Positions 34,790-46,397 of a stretch of 64,000 bases of DNA are shown piece after piece. Numbering within the stretch: position 1 is the stretch's first letter; each line of letters starts with the position of its first letter. The position numbers and the translations under genes were made by a program. The notes beneath the pieces were generated by a model. It had not been told where the DNA came from. It was given only the letters and a program-made list of their open reading frames with translations, and made no database searches. Source of the DNA: Cephalopachus bancanus (lineage: Eukaryota > Chordata > Mammalia > Primates > Tarsiidae); contig JAPVLO010000003.1 of the NCBI GenBank assembly GCA_027257055.1, forward strand, positions 8,063,501-8,127,500, written 5' to 3'.

Positions 34790-34990
34790 CAGAAAATGAG
34801 TAAGAGCCCAGTTGTTGTTGGGGTTTAATTCTTGGCTTTAAAACTTACAAGAGTGTGACCCTCAGCAAGTTACTTATTCTTTCTTAGCCTCTGTTCCCAC
34901 ATTTATAGTAATGACAACAAAAATCTGTTGTGTGCCTCAAATGAGTAATGCCCTTAAGTACTTACAGGAAGAGTTTAATTAATGCTTGTG
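34790..34990 (+). mobile_element. MIR SINE
   Basis: TTTAATTCTTGGCTTTAAAA, GTGTGACCCTCAGCAAGTTA, CTTATTCTTTCTTAGCCTCT and CCTTAAGTACTTACAGGAAG follow MIR order from the tRNA-related head through the core. Confidence 0.8.
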
Positions 34991-35402
34991 TTTTCTATTC
35001 AAAGTTGAAAATTACACAGCTCAAAATTTACCTTCAAGAGAGCATCTACTAACAACAGGCTAACAGTTATACTGTAGCCAGAATCAAAGCTGGGAACACT
35101 TTCTCTGGACATTTTTTTAAATGACTTTTCTGCTAATGAGACTCTTTTTTATACTGTCAAAACTTCATGATAGACTTTGTATTTACATAACAATTACATG
35201 TTTCTTATGCCATAGTATTTATTTTGTCATTTGGTTTGACCACTAAAACAGCTTCATAGTTACTGTGCTGTTTCTGTGGTCAGTCCTGCCACAACCTTCT
35301 TAAGCTTTGATTAAGTCCTCCCACGAGATACCAGTAGGAAAGCCCCCACATTTATCCAATACATAAAATTAGAATGTAGATTTAAATTCGATGAATCTAG
35401 AA
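34991..35402. other. No recognised feature
   Basis: Unassigned AT-rich sequence. Confidence 0.3.
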
Positions 35403-36050
35403 CAAAAAAACAACAGATGCTGGCAAGTATGTGGAAAAAAGGGAACACTGCTACACTGTTGGTGGGATTGCAAACTACTTCAGCCTCTTAGAAAAACAGT
35501 GTGATGACTTCTAAAAGAACTAGAAATTGACCTTCCTTCTGGAAGTATTTCAGAGTAACTTAAATCACTCTACAAAAAAGATACCTGCCCATGCATGTTT
35601 ATTGCAGTGCTATTTACAATAGCAAGTATTCAATGGGACCAACCTTGCTGCCCATTGAAATTAGACTGGATTAAAAAAATGTGGTACATATACATGATGG
35701 AATATTACACAACCATAAAGAAGAACAAAATTATGGACTTTGCAGTAGCTTGGATGAATTTAGAGGCTAGAATACTCAGTAATTTATCACAGAAACAAAG
35801 AACTGAGTACCACATATTCTCACTCATAAGCAGACCCTGAACATTTACCATAATATTATAAGAAAGACATTGGTAGTAGTTGAAAACTGCCATGGGAGAG
35901 ATGGGGGGGGCACATAACATAAATAAGGGTACTTGATCTCAGACCAGATGAAGTGGGGTCCAAGTGAGGCCCAAACTTTACCTGTATTATGACCACTTCT
36001 ATACCTAATCCTGAATTGTACTCCACATCTTTAAAATAAAAAATAAATAA
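35403..36050 (+). mobile_element. L1 retrotransposon 3' end (5'-truncated)
   Basis: Starts inside the C-terminal ORF2 region (ACAACAGATGCTGGCAAG), then GGAACACTGCTACACTGTTG and the end of ORF2, then a 3' UTR ending CTGAATTGTACTCCACATCT plus an A-rich tail. The 3' UTR is the variant with GATGAAGTGGGGTCCAAG, unlike the copy at 4480-6653. ORF2 has an internal deletion near 35540. It lies about 900 bp downstream of the L1 5' portion but is separated by old MIR sequence, so I treat it as a different insertion. Confidence 0.9.
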
Positions 36051-36212
36051 CTAAAAACAACAAAAATGTAATGAATCACTAAAATTATACATGGTAACAT
36101 CTGCCCTATGCTCCTAAATACCTTTATAAAACAGTTGCCGAACTATGTGGTAACCCGCAAGATTTACTAATTGTTTGACATTAATATTCATATTATATAA
36201 GTTGACAATAAG

Positions 36213-36520
36213 CTACAATTTTCCCTTGGTGTCTGCAAGGTATTAGTTCCAGGAGCCCTATGAATACCAAAATCTATGATACTCATGTCCCTTATATAAA
36301 ATGATATAGTATTTGCATATAAACTATACATATCCTCCCATATACTTTAATTTATATAATACAAAAAAAATACATACTTGTTATATTATTATTTTTTATT
36401 TGTATTATTTTATTGTATTGTTACTTTTATTGGTTTTTGTGGGTTTTTTTGGAAATATTTTTGATTCATGGTTTGTTGAATCCTAAGATGCAGAACTCAT
36501 GGATACAGAGGGCTAACTGC
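36213..36520. mobile_element. MER2/Tigger-like nonautonomous DNA transposon
   Basis: CCCTTGGTGTCTGCAAGGTA, AATACCAAAATCTATGATAC, TTGCATATAAACTATACATA and ATACAGAGGGCTAACTG match the order of a pogo-related Tigger/MER2 element. The two ends are inverted relatives (CCCTTGGTGTCTG and ATGGATACAGAGGG). Confidence 0.75.
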
Positions 36521-37026
36521 ATTATGTATAGCATTTATCTGGTTATAAAAGCAATACAACTATAGAGATAAATAGAAAAGAAAAGAAAGCAATCATTTTA
36601 TTGGTGAGAGTAGAGATAAACCTTGCTAACATTTTAGTACATTTCATTCCATTATTTTCCTACAAATATTTATAGTTTTGCTTTGTCTTATGTGGGAGGA
36701 TCAAAACATATGTAGACCTTTCAATCAATCAATAAGTAAAAATATATGTTTCTTGTTCCAGAGTCATCTGAGACACTAGATGTGATTATCTGAAGTTTCA
36801 AATACAAATAAAAATTGATCTTACAAAAGGTGATAGCACTGATGACCCTTCCACTCACCACCATCAGTACAAAGAGGACCAAAGCAGAGTTATGTTGTTC
36901 CCCTCTGGGTTCCCACAGTGCTAGTGCCCTGCATTCTGAACCATAACAAATCTGTCTCCTTGCAAGTATACTGTGAGCTCTTTAAGGGCAGGATCTGCAG
37001 GTGGTCTATCTTGGGAGAAAATTCAA
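36521..37026. other. Unassigned; possible L2 fragment
   Basis: TACTGTGAGCTCTTTAAGGG and CAGGATCTGCAGG at 36968-36998 resemble the L2 3' region. The rest is not recognised. Confidence 0.35.
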
Positions 37027-37235
37027 TATAATGGTTAAGAGAAGGGACTCTGGATTAAAATTGCTCAGTTTGGTTTGTTAATTCAGCTATCTGACATTTG
37101 GAGAATTATTCTGCTTCCTATTAAAAAAAAAAAAAAAAAAGGCACCAAAGAGTTGTTCCAAGAAACAGATCACATAATCTATACATGAAGAAGCTAATGC
37201 GTAGTAAATACACAATAAATATTAGTTCTTATTAT
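37027..37235 (+). mobile_element. MIR SINE with internal A18 run
   Basis: ATAATGGTTAAGAGAAGGGA is the MIR head, CTGACATTTGGAGAATTATT the core, and GTAGTAAATACACAATAAAT the tail. An 18-bp A run (37123-37140) lies within the core. Confidence 0.7.
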
Positions 37236-37339
37236 TATCTTTGTATAGCCAGAACCTAACAATGATTGTTGCAAGAAGAAAGTAACACAAAAAATTGAAG
37301 CAAATATTTTTAGCATGAGCAGTTATTGTGAAGTGGAGA

Positions 37340-37495
37340 CCTAAGACTTCTGATTCAGGCATGTCATTGACTAATTGTGGGCTTTTGTACAAGTCACCTA
37401 GCCACTCTAGATTGTGATTTCCTCACCTGAAATGTGGGAATAATAGGTATAAGTGTTTACATCACCAAACTATAATAATAGTCATTCAAAGACAT
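37340..37495 (+). mobile_element. MIR SINE remnant
   Basis: GACTTCTGATTCAGGCATGT, TTTTGTACAAGTCACCTAGC and GTGATTTCCTCACCTGAAAT are in MIR order. Confidence 0.7.
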
Positions 37496-37524
37496 TATAT
37501 TCAAACCCTGTATATTTTTCTAAA

Positions 37525-37722
37525 AATGAATTCCCAGAAGTGGTACTAATAAACCAGAGACTAAGAATGTTTTTGAAGTTTTTTTGACACACTTTGCCTC
37601 CATCTTTTCCTTAAGGGCTACACCAGTTTTCAAACTTTGTAGTGGTATACCAGGATTCGTGCTTTACTCTGACCAACATGAGGATTGTCATTTTTAAAAA
37701 CTGATGTCAGGTAGCATGAGGT
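37525..37722 (-). mobile_element. L1M 3' remnant, first part
   Basis: Complement of an old L1 3' UTR: TGAATTCCCAGAAGTGGTAC, GGGCTACACCAGTTTTCAAA and CCAACATGAGGATTGTCATT. The same L1 resumes near 38345, with another insertion between. Confidence 0.65.
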
Positions 37723-37727
37723 TTAGT

Positions 37728-38340
37728 AGTTGTGTGGGTCTTTGTCTTTGCCACAGAAAAGAATTTCAGAGTGAGCCTAAAGCAAAGTTTTAAAGTAGGA
37801 TTTATTAGAAAAAAAAACATGGTCAAGTGAGAATGTGAGTGTCATAGAGGAAAGTACACAGGCTAGTTGTTAGCAAAAGGTTTTATATAAAAATGTTGAT
37901 TAAGTGATCTATTTTCTAAGTTAAGATTTGTGGGTTACATGGGTTACAACAAGTTATTAATCACATTTCAGTTCTTATTAACTCCTAAGCTTGCTTGTGT
38001 CACAAAGAATTCTTAAGATAATAGAAAACGCTACTATTTAATTAAGTTTTCTCTTAGAATCGTATGTCTCAATGTTTCTACTAACTCCCTATTGCCTTTG
38101 TTTATTGTTGCTATGATTGACTCTGCCAGCTGTCCTACATTCCAAAGTAAGGTCTGGTGTGTCTCCTCAGTGAGATGCTTGTTTGGACAGTTATGTTCCA
38201 ATAAGAAGGTATCTGACCATCTTGATGCTCATGTGTTTAACTTGTATCTCTCTACAGAAGTTCACCTATCTATAGCTAAACTAGTTGTGATTGTCTCAAA
38301 ATGACTTTCCAGTTTGATGTTTTCTTTAGTTTTTATCATT
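37728..38340. mobile_element. Possible LTR inserted in L1M (unassigned)
   Basis: About 610 bp separate two parts of one L1M copy. The start (TGTGTGGGTCTTTGTCTTTG, CACAGAAAAGAATTTCAGAG, then GTAGGATTTATTAG) resembles the complement or edge of retroviral LTRs, and a TATATAAAA box lies near 37885. I found no convincing target duplication, so the LTR reading is tentative. The 70-codon frame at 38092-38304 is not recognisable. Confidence 0.35.
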
Positions 38341-38344
38341 TCTT

Positions 38345-38515
38345 ATAGTGGCTTTTATCATGATGGTATTGTTGTTGAAGATCAGCTTTTCATTTTTTTA
38401 CATGCATATTGTCAATTTGTATTTTATGCTTCTTTGAAGACTTTCTCTCATTTCCTTTGACTATTTTTTTATAGAACCATTCAACATTTTCATATCAATT
38501 GTGTAATATCTCATT
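38345..38515 (-). mobile_element. L1M 3' remnant, second part
   Basis: AGTGGCTTTTATCATGATGG, GTTGAAGATCAGCTTTTCAT and TTGTCAATTTGTATTTTATG continue the antisense L1 order seen before the insertion. Confidence 0.6.
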
Positions 38516-38518
38516 GTA

Positions 38519-38889
38519 TAGTTGATCTTAGGACAACATGGGGGTTAGGGATATCAACCCCCTAAGCAGCTAAAAATGTGTATAACTTTTGGCTCTCTAA
38601 AAAACATAATTATAAATAGAAATTGTTTGACTGGAAGCCTTACCAATAGTTAGTATATATTTTGTATGTAATATGCATTATATGCAATATTCTTATAATA
38701 AAATAAATTAAAGAAAAGAAAATCATAAGAAAGAGAAAATATATTTACTATTCATTAAATGGAAATTGATCAGCATAAAAGTCTTTATCCACATTTCACA
38801 TTGAATAGGCTAAGGAAGAGAAGAAAGAGGAGGAGTTGGTCTTGCCCTCTCAAGGATGGCAGAGATGGAAGAAAATCTGTGCACAACTG
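38519..38889 (+). mobile_element. Tigger-family (pogo-like) DNA transposon
   Basis: GTTGATCTTAGGACAACATG, CAACCCCCTAAGCAGC, GTGTATAACTTTTGGCTCTC, GAAAATATATTTACTATTCA and GGAGGAGTTGGTCTTGCC run in the order of a nonautonomous Tigger element; it ends GCACAACTG, complementary to the start of such elements. Inserted at the edge of L1M. Confidence 0.8.
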
Positions 38890-39955
38890 TCTATTAGATT
38901 TTTAATCACTTTGTTGCAGTACTAACATTAGAATTATTAAAATATAGAACAAAAGAAAACACTTAGCCATAATACTTCAGCGTTCACTTTCTTTTACTTT
39001 TTAAAAATAATCTCTAAAATACTAAGTACCAATCAAATGTAGACTTACACGACTTTTTTCTATTAGTCCTTTTATCCTATAGAATTTATAGTCTTTAATT
39101 TATAAGTATTATCTCATTAGGAAAATGCAAAATTTGAGAGGCATTCTTGAAAAATTGTGTGAAGAAGAACTTTAAAATTGTAAAATTAAAAACAGCTTGC
39201 TTTTTTTGTTAGAAGTTTGTGTGGGTTCTCACTGATTAAAGTTTAGAACCTCTTTAAAAAATTTAATGAGCAAGAACAGTTGTTCTAATGCTAAACACCT
39301 TCTCAGTAAATCTTTTAAAAGTTTAGTATTAAAGCAGAATAATTTTTTTCTAAATTAAAACAGTGATTCACTTTAATACATATTAAAGGTTTTGAAACAT
39401 TTTGGCAAAATAAGATCTTTTCCTCAGGGTTACAAGGCAATAAACAAAAACAGAAAAACCTTAATGTGTAGAAAAAAGCATTTAACCTTTATATTTTAAA
39501 ACAAACCACTAAGTAACTGAACTTCCTTCTGTTAGTAGATTTTCTTATAACCTTTAGGTCAGTGTTGTTAGTAAGAATGGTATATACCTTTCTTTCTCCA
39601 TTGCCAGAACATTTGCATTTATGGGCTTACTGTTCCATAGAGTTCTTTCAGACTTAGGAGAAATGTACAAATAGTCTTTGTATTCCCAGAACCAGTAGAG
39701 TACTTGGTTCATTATAATGCTAACTAATATTTTATTGAACTGAGTAATGGTAAACTCCATACAAGATCTAAGACATGAATTTAAACTTTTCCTCTGATTA
39801 TAGGCAGAAAATAGCAATTTGTTCTTTTTGTCTAGCCTACATTTACCAAATATGAATTCCAGGGAATAATGTTGAAGTTCTCCACATATTAAAAAATAAA
39901 AACCTTTGATATTTGGAGAGCATGCTTACTCTTGGAGTTAAATAACACACCTGTG
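38890..39955. other. No recognised feature
   Basis: AT-rich unassigned sequence. The minus frame at 39554-39817 has no recognisable domain. Confidence 0.35.
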
Positions 39956-40385
39956 AAGCTGTGGCAGGAGGCGGCATATGCTCAAATATATTTCTTGTGT
40001 GATTGAGTGAATAAACACAGAAACACATGTGGCTGATTCGGGATCAGCAGTTGGCCTCACCTGGGCTGCCACTAGCCCAGCGGCAAGAAGGAAAGGTTGA
40101 TAGCAGTTAAAGGTATTTCCCTTTGAAAGGCAAGTTGCAACTTTAAAGGCCCTCCCAGAGTCAGGCAGGTTTTGTTTAAGAAAGGCCAAATGGCCCAGAG
40201 ACTGGCTACTTCATGGAAATGGAAAAGAGTCTTATCTAAAGTCCCCCTTCTGAGGTTTACAATCCTGCAGTTCCTGGAAACCATTTGTTCTTTAAAAAAT
40301 CTGATTTTGCTGAGTACAACCTTGTAAGATTCCAAAGGAAATATGTAATCACTCAACACGACCCCCTCCTTTACCTAAATGAGGA

Positions 40386-40392
40386 TATAAAA
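40386..40392 (+). promoter_or_regulatory. TATA box of the solo LTR
   Basis: TATAAAA preceding GC-rich sequence, about 90 bp before the AATAAA signal. It could drive transcription rightward if the LTR is still active; activity is not shown by sequence. Confidence 0.6.
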
Positions 40393-40476
40393 CCCCAGGT
40401 CACCTGTTCTGGGGTGCTCGAGCTTGATTTGAATGTATGAAATTCTCGGGCCCGAAGTGCTAGTGCTAGCCAGCGT

Positions 40477-40482
40477 AATAAA
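40477..40482 (+). terminator. Polyadenylation signal of the solo LTR
   Basis: AATAAA within GTAATAAAGTGCC, in the position expected at the R/U5 boundary of an ERV1 LTR. Confidence 0.6.
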
Positions 40483-40541
40483 GTGCCACTTCCTATAATA
40501 GTCTCAGTGTCACGATCTCTCTATTTTTCCTGCTACAAAGC

Positions 40542-41809
40542 CTCTGAAGAGATACAGTAGCATATAAAAGGAATTATTTTATACATGCCTCTTCCAGTTT
40601 CTGAAACAAAAAAACAATAACTGTTTGGTTTATTTTTTAAATTGCAAGCTATAGCCTTCTGAAAAAGGAACACAGCTACAGACTGAGAATCAACTGAGGG
40701 AGGTGTAGGCTAAGAAGCAAAATGAGCTCATTAAAATAATAAAAAATTAAGATACAAAGAATCTCAAATTCAAGAACAAAATATTGGTCTGCAATGGGGT
40801 GCGATCTGTAGTAGAATTGACTTGCAGAAAATAAAAATAGTAGCATGATGAATAAACCTGAGAAACTCTAAGAATGCCAAGTAAAAAGATATAAAATTAA
40901 TGAGACAATTTGATAAATATTTTAAGTAGAATAAGAGATCCAATCTATGAATTGAATGTGCTGCTCTTAGAAAAATAAGATTAATAACAAAAGCAAATCC
41001 AAGATATAATTTAAATATTTCTGGGAAAAATGAATTGAAAAACTGGAAACTACACATTAAATAATTTACTAACTTATATAAAAATAAGTTAGTAAATGTG
41101 GCACATGAAAAGTATGTCACACCTAGATTTACCCTGGGTTTAGGCATTTTTCTACTCTTTATTTTGAAAATGTCCAAACATAGTTTTAAAAAATAAAGAT
41201 TGCAATATAGTTCTCCACACAATTTTAAATAATGCCTCTTTATATACCTCCACGCATATGTCATCAAGGTTCAGTAATTATACATATCATTTTAGTTTTG
41301 TTTAATTGTTTCCTCTTTTTTCCTTTTAGGGAAAAATTCCATGGTTTATGTCCTTTCACCTTTTTCATATAACCACCATATTATCAGCACATCTAATAAC
41401 CTAACAGTAGTAAACTCAACTTCCCTTTCAAGGGATAAAAGATCATGAAAACACAAAAAGTTTGGAATTGAAAAAAGTCAATAGTTTGCAGTTAAAATAT
41501 CTCATCTTTGTGAGAACAAACAAAACAAACAACAACAAAAAAGAAAACAAAAATCAGCATGTATACAAACTTGTAAAGCCTTAGAAGGGGCCCTGGAAGT
41601 GAGGGCTCTTAGAAGCACATTTCTTTAGCCTCAAAGTAAATTTACCTCTGGTTGGAATGTGCCACTCTGTAGCATTTGGTTAAAAGGCAACAAAGTTCCA
41701 CAGGGTATATGGTTGCCTGACATACCAAAAAAAGACTGCTGCGTTTTCCTCAACATCTAGGATGGTGCTTGCTATTTAACTGTAGCTTAAGATCTGAAAG
41801 GAGATGTAG
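40542..41809. other. Unassigned; possible old repeat
   Basis: The 41160-41430 part (TTTTGAAAATGTCCAAACAT, ACCTCCACGCATATGTCATC, GGTTCAGTAATTATACATAT) resembles an old LINE-derived repeat on the plus strand that I cannot name. The 165-codon minus frame 40770-41267 is low-complexity Phe/Leu/Ile-rich and likely fortuitous. Confidence 0.35.
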
Positions 41810-41902
41810 TTGGCATTTCTTAATACATTAGGTACAAGTTTTAATGTATCTCCATAAAATGATGTCTTCAAGTTAACTATACCTTCAGAAATACCCTCTA
41901 GG
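41810..41902. repeat. 93-bp direct repeat, copy A
   Basis: From TTGGCATTTCTTAATACATT to ACCCTCTAGG. Copy B is at 43402-43494 with one mismatch. Confidence 0.97.
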
Positions 41903-42317
41903 TGCTTGATATATAAAATGAATGAACAAGGGCAGTAGAATTCCCCCTAGACTCAACAAAGATTTTCATACCTCAGACAGAACTACTAGATCTCAAGCAA
42001 TAGTAAGTACTAGGAGAAACAAGGGGCTTTTCAGCAAAAACCCGATGGACCAAGACCCCAGAATCAGGGGTTTGCTCCAATTCTTTGACACAGCATAATG
42101 AATCAGACTGTATTTCTATCTGGCAAGGCAAGAGGAAGATTTAATTTCTAATTATTTGAATTGAAAGGAAAAATTACTATTTTTCTTACACAGTTAAAAC
42201 TAAGATTCGTAATCACTATATTTATATTGAATATTTAGACATGTTTGGCATTGTTCCAAGCATAATTCAATTTAATCTTATAATGACCTTTTGAGTGTAT
42301 AGTACCTAGGGGTTAAA
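41903..42317. other. No recognised feature
   Basis: Unassigned sequence between repeat copy A and a MIR. Confidence 0.3.
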
Positions 42318-42510
42318 AGGTTTTAGTTTCAGATAGACTTAATTTTAAATACTGCCTCTTCCATTTGTTAATGCGTCTCCTGAGGAACAATTCATAACAG
42401 TTATAATCTTCAGTTTCCTCATCTACAAAATATGAGTATTGCTAGTATCTGTTTCATAGAATTATTGCTATAAAGATAAAATAAGATAATATATAATGAA
42501 TTTAATACAT
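42318..42510 (+). mobile_element. MIR SINE remnant
   Basis: TTTTAGTTTCAGATAGACTT, TACTGCCTCTTCCATTTGTT, CAGTTTCCTCATCTACAAAA and GTATCTGTTTCATAGAATTA follow MIR order. Confidence 0.75.
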
Positions 42511-42830
42511 TACTAAGGTTATTTATAAACATGATGGACCAAGTAATTTATCAAGGATATAGAGGCATACAAATTGAGAAAAAAAAATTTAAGCCTGGCT
42601 TTTCTTTTTTTTCCCAGCCCTATGGTTATCTTTCCAAAACCATTAAAAATGACTCCATCTTAACAGGTGTCATTTTAAGACATGTAAACACTGCCAGTAT
42701 TTGACATTTTTAATTCTCTGAATTTTCTTTTATGATCCTATTATTATATAAATTTTAAATATGTACATCTATTGAAGTAAATGATGTTACAGTCCAAATT
42801 TCCAAAGACATGTCTCTTTCTCGTATTCTT

Positions 42831-43114
42831 TTTTTTTTTGAGTTGGAGTCTCACTCTGTCGCCCAGACTGGAGTGCAGTGGCCACTCCCAGCCACCGCAG
42901 CCTCGACCTGCTGGGCTCCGGCAATCCTTCCGCCCCAGCCTTCCAAGTAACCGGAATTACAGGCATGTACTACCATGCCCGGCTGATTTTTTTGATTTAT
43001 TGTAGAGATGAGGTCTCACTGCCCAGGCGGGTCTCGAACTCACGGGCTCAGGCAATTCACTCACCTCAGCCTCCCAAAGGCGCGGGATTACAGGCTGAGC
43101 CACCGAGCCCGGCT
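42831..43114 (-). mobile_element. Alu (dimeric SINE), minus strand, short-linker variant
   Basis: Complement of a main-lineage Alu with a very short A tail. The left arm has the same small deletion (TCTCACTGCCCAGGCG) as the Alus at 33896 and 46398. Target-site duplication TCTTTCTCGTATTCTT (42815-42830) and TCTTTCTCATATTCTT (43115-43130). Little decayed, so probably one of the younger insertions. Confidence 0.96.
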
Positions 43115-43401
43115 TCTTTCTCATATTCTTCATCCAAATGTTGAGTATCTTATTTCTCTTTCTAATTTCTTTAAGAGATACAATAAAATTATTGTGAATA
43201 GATTTTCTGGGAAACAGGACTGGAGAATGGAGCTGTTCAACAACGTTTTTCATGGTCAATATACACTGTCATACTTTATTTTTCCATGAAGCATTCACCA
43301 CATTGGCTTCTGGCTCATTTTACCCTTCACAAAGTAAGTTTCAAAAATGATTAAAATGAGATGATCTCTTCTGAACACTGTATTTCATCACCTAAGGTAG
43401 C

Positions 43402-43494
43402 TTGGCATTTCTTAATACATTAGGTACAAGGTTTAATGTATCTCCATAAAATGATGTCTTCAAGTTAACTATACCTTCAGAAATACCCTCTAGG
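43402..43494. repeat. 93-bp direct repeat, copy B
   Basis: Same sequence and orientation as 41810-41902 with a single substitution (ACAAGGTTT versus ACAAGTTTT). No A tail or target duplication surrounds it. Confidence 0.97.
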
Positions 43495-44044
43495 CCTTTT
43501 AGCATTCTTCATAGTTGACCTGTGAAACAGTTGGCGAAGAAAACAAAAACTGTTTTCTAAGAAAAAACTCAGATTCACTAAAGTATTTAATAGGAAGCAG
43601 TTGGTCCCTATAAACCACACTCAAGCATTCTTTAGCATTCTCAAGAATATAAAAGAGTCTTACAATGTGCATACTTATCTGAACCAGTTTGACGCCCCTT
43701 ACAAACTCTTCTAGTACATGAGTACATTTGGAATCTTATCAGGTAATACCAAAACAGAGGTTCCATCCCAAACCTAACATATCAGGTTTTACATAAATGG
43801 AGTCCAGGTTTTTTTCAAAATGATTTTTATACATAAATTAAGTCTTTAAGCCACAGGAAAATGTTCAAATATTAACTATACTACATCTCCTTTTGGATCT
43901 TAAGCAACCAGTCACAGAATCTATGATTTCTCTCCCACTTCTTACAATAAAATCATTCTGGATCCTTTTACTATATTTTAACTTTCTGCAAGCATCTTGG
44001 ATCTCTCTGATTCTGATATTTTTTCTTATTTTCTGCTTCCACCT
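43495..44044. other. No recognised feature
   Basis: Unassigned. Overlapping frames at 43865-44111 on both strands lack recognisable motifs. Confidence 0.3.
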
Positions 44045-44160
44045 AAAATTAAGTTCCATGAAAGAGCAGGAAATCTGTTTGTCTTATTACTGTCTTTTAT
44101 TCTACATCTAAAATAGTACTTGATATTTATAGGGTGTTAAATAAACATTAAATTTATGGA
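44045..44160 (+). mobile_element. L2 LINE 3' end
   Basis: GTTCCATGAAAGAGCAGGAA, TGTCTTATTACTGTC and GGGTGTTAAATAAACATTAA match the L2 3' terminal order. Confidence 0.6.
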
Positions 44161-46380
44161 CAAATAAGTATATGATCTCCCGTACTTCCTGTGAATGAAG
44201 GTCAAACTGTTTCAATAAATCAATAATAGAGAGTAATCATGCCCATTTTGGTACCAATTGATTTTCAAAATAAATTGTTCTGCCAAAAATAAACCTACAT
44301 TATTAAAAAATTATAAAAACAATTATTTTTCTACAAGGAAAGGTAGAAAGTGTTTTGGATAGTTTCAGAGTACAACAAAAATATTTTTCCAGAAATCTAA
44401 ATAACCATGTTTTTATACCTGAAAGTATTGTAAAGTTTAAGTATCTCAATTTAAATTATCTCATGGCAAATAGGGTCATAATATGCAGAGATTTTTAGGC
44501 AGTATTAAGGGTTTAGGTTTTCTGTCTACAGTGACAAGTAACTGCAGAGTTTTACATAGAGGCAAAACTGTACAGTTTTGCATTTTTGAAAAAAGATCAC
44601 TCTGGCTTCACTTTGTGAACGTATTAAGAAGAAAAGAGTGAACATGTATATAACCCCATATTTAAAGTTTACTAAAAAAGTGGAAGTGGGAGATGATGTG
44701 GGTTTGTTCTGCTTCTGTGCTTATGAAGCATTTCTCAGACATTAACTTGCCTGCTTGAAAAGCACATTCTAGAAATACCAATATAAGAATGCTAATGTAT
44801 GTAAAAGTTTTCTTTTTATTTTTAAGTCAGTATATTAGCATTCTGATTTTATACATGAGTTTGGTGAACTTAGTTACTGTGATTCCACTTGAATTGAAAA
44901 GTAGTTCAGGTTTCTGAGACTGCAAAGCCAAAGATCATACCCTGGACCTTGACAAATTCACCAAGTTAAATTAAATGGCACCTTGAGAAGCCTCATGAAA
45001 GACAACTCAGTCATCTTTTTCTGGTGACATCTTGAACGCTACACTGGCTGAGCTTCTCTTCGTTTTGAATTTAAAATATGATGTTGATCTCTAATGAGAA
45101 CTGAGAGCCATTACTAAACTTAAGCACTTCTTTATTTCACAGTCTTTCACAGAAAGACTCCTCTCTTTTTCTGTTTTATTTATCTGTTTTTACTACAATT
45201 GTATGTTTCTTAAAAAATAATATTCTAGATCCACAGACCACAAATTTCTTCAGTAAATAAGTAGATATGAAAGAGTCAAACAGCCTAGAGGGAGGATGAA
45301 ATAATAAGGAGGGTACAGTTATAGAGAAACAAATAGATCTTAACTCTTTCTTTGGGTTTTCACAACCCTCTTCTGTTTCTCACTTTGATATCAGTGTTCT
45401 TAATAGCTAGCAATAACAGCTACCAAATTCATAGAGCACTTACAAATATTACTACTAATAACATTTTTATTATTAACAATAATTATTTTATTGGGTCTAT
45501 TAGAGTGTTTATTGTACTACACGTTCTTTTTTTTAACCTGGCTTGTACTTATATATAGTTACAATATGCCCTTTGGTTCTTTAAAATTGAGGATATGTGT
45601 GTTCTAGTTTTATTCTATTTTATATAGTAAAGGTATATCATGAGCTAGACATTTACTAGACGTTTATATAACAGCTTCTGTTTTTTTAGTATTGTTCCAT
45701 TTCTTTTGTGTTATTATTCCTTACAACTATATTATGTTTCTCATGCACACATCCTTGCATTGGCTTTGCCTTTGTTTTTCATGTTTGTCATTGCTGCCAA
45801 GAAATCCTGAGGACCTACTACCAAATGTGTCCATAACTATACAGTTGATCATAACAGTCCTACATTAGTTCTAATCTGAAGAACAATAGGGATGATGAAG
45901 TTACTTTTAAACCCCTAAGCCACAGAGAGAGCCATAATGCCATTCAAATTCTAGAGCAGAATAAGTTAGGAGCTGGATATAGACCTCATTAAATGAGTTG
46001 ACATGGCCGGCTTACTCGTTACCATGACAGGGGGATTGTGTATGGTAGTAATAAGGGTTTTAACCCACAAAGGTTTAGATTTAATTAAAAAATAAGGTCA
46101 GAAGTCAGCAGATACATATCAAATCACCGATGTTGTTACTAGCAATGTGGAAATTTGAGAATGTAGCTTCTTTTGTGAGCAAGTGATACTCATTCTTAGA
46201 TCTTGAATGGGATTAGCCCATCCATTCACAGTTAACTGTAGACTGGGGTAGACCTCACACATGGGGTACCAACATCTAGCAGAGCAGAAACTAACATATT
46301 CCCTGCAATATCTCACTCATACAAGAAAGAAAAGAGAAGGTGTCTGAGCTACTAATGCCTTAGTTTTTTTCCACACCTCA
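44161..46380. other. No recognised gene
   Basis: About 2.2 kb of AT-rich unassigned sequence. Frames at 45352-45558 and 46119-46316 have no recognised domain. Confidence 0.35.
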
Positions 46381-46397
46381 TCAAGAAAGTGTGTCAA

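Larger units (their letters stand above)
39960..40537 (+). mobile_element. ERV1-type solo LTR (578 bp)
   Basis: Starts TGTGGCAGGAGGCGG and ends TCCTGCTACA, with 4-bp target duplications AAGC at 39956-39959 and 40538-40541. Signals are in LTR order: TATA box TATAAAA at 40386-40392, R/U5 region with CTCGAGCTTG, polyadenylation signal AATAAA at 40477-40482, then a short U5. It is GC-richer than its flanks. No viral genes are attached, so it is a recombined solo LTR of a class I endogenous retrovirus. Minus-strand frames across it (39843-40359) are shadows. Confidence 0.88.

Noticed and set aside
31471..36050. One single L1 with an internal deletion joining 34500 and 35403
   Set aside because: A MIR-like old sequence and other unrelated DNA lie between the two parts, so a simple internal deletion does not explain the arrangement.
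40770..41267. 165-codon minus-strand frame, one of the longest in the window
   Set aside because: Rich in Phe, Leu and Ile with no recognisable domain, in AT-rich DNA overlapping a likely old repeat; a chance frame.
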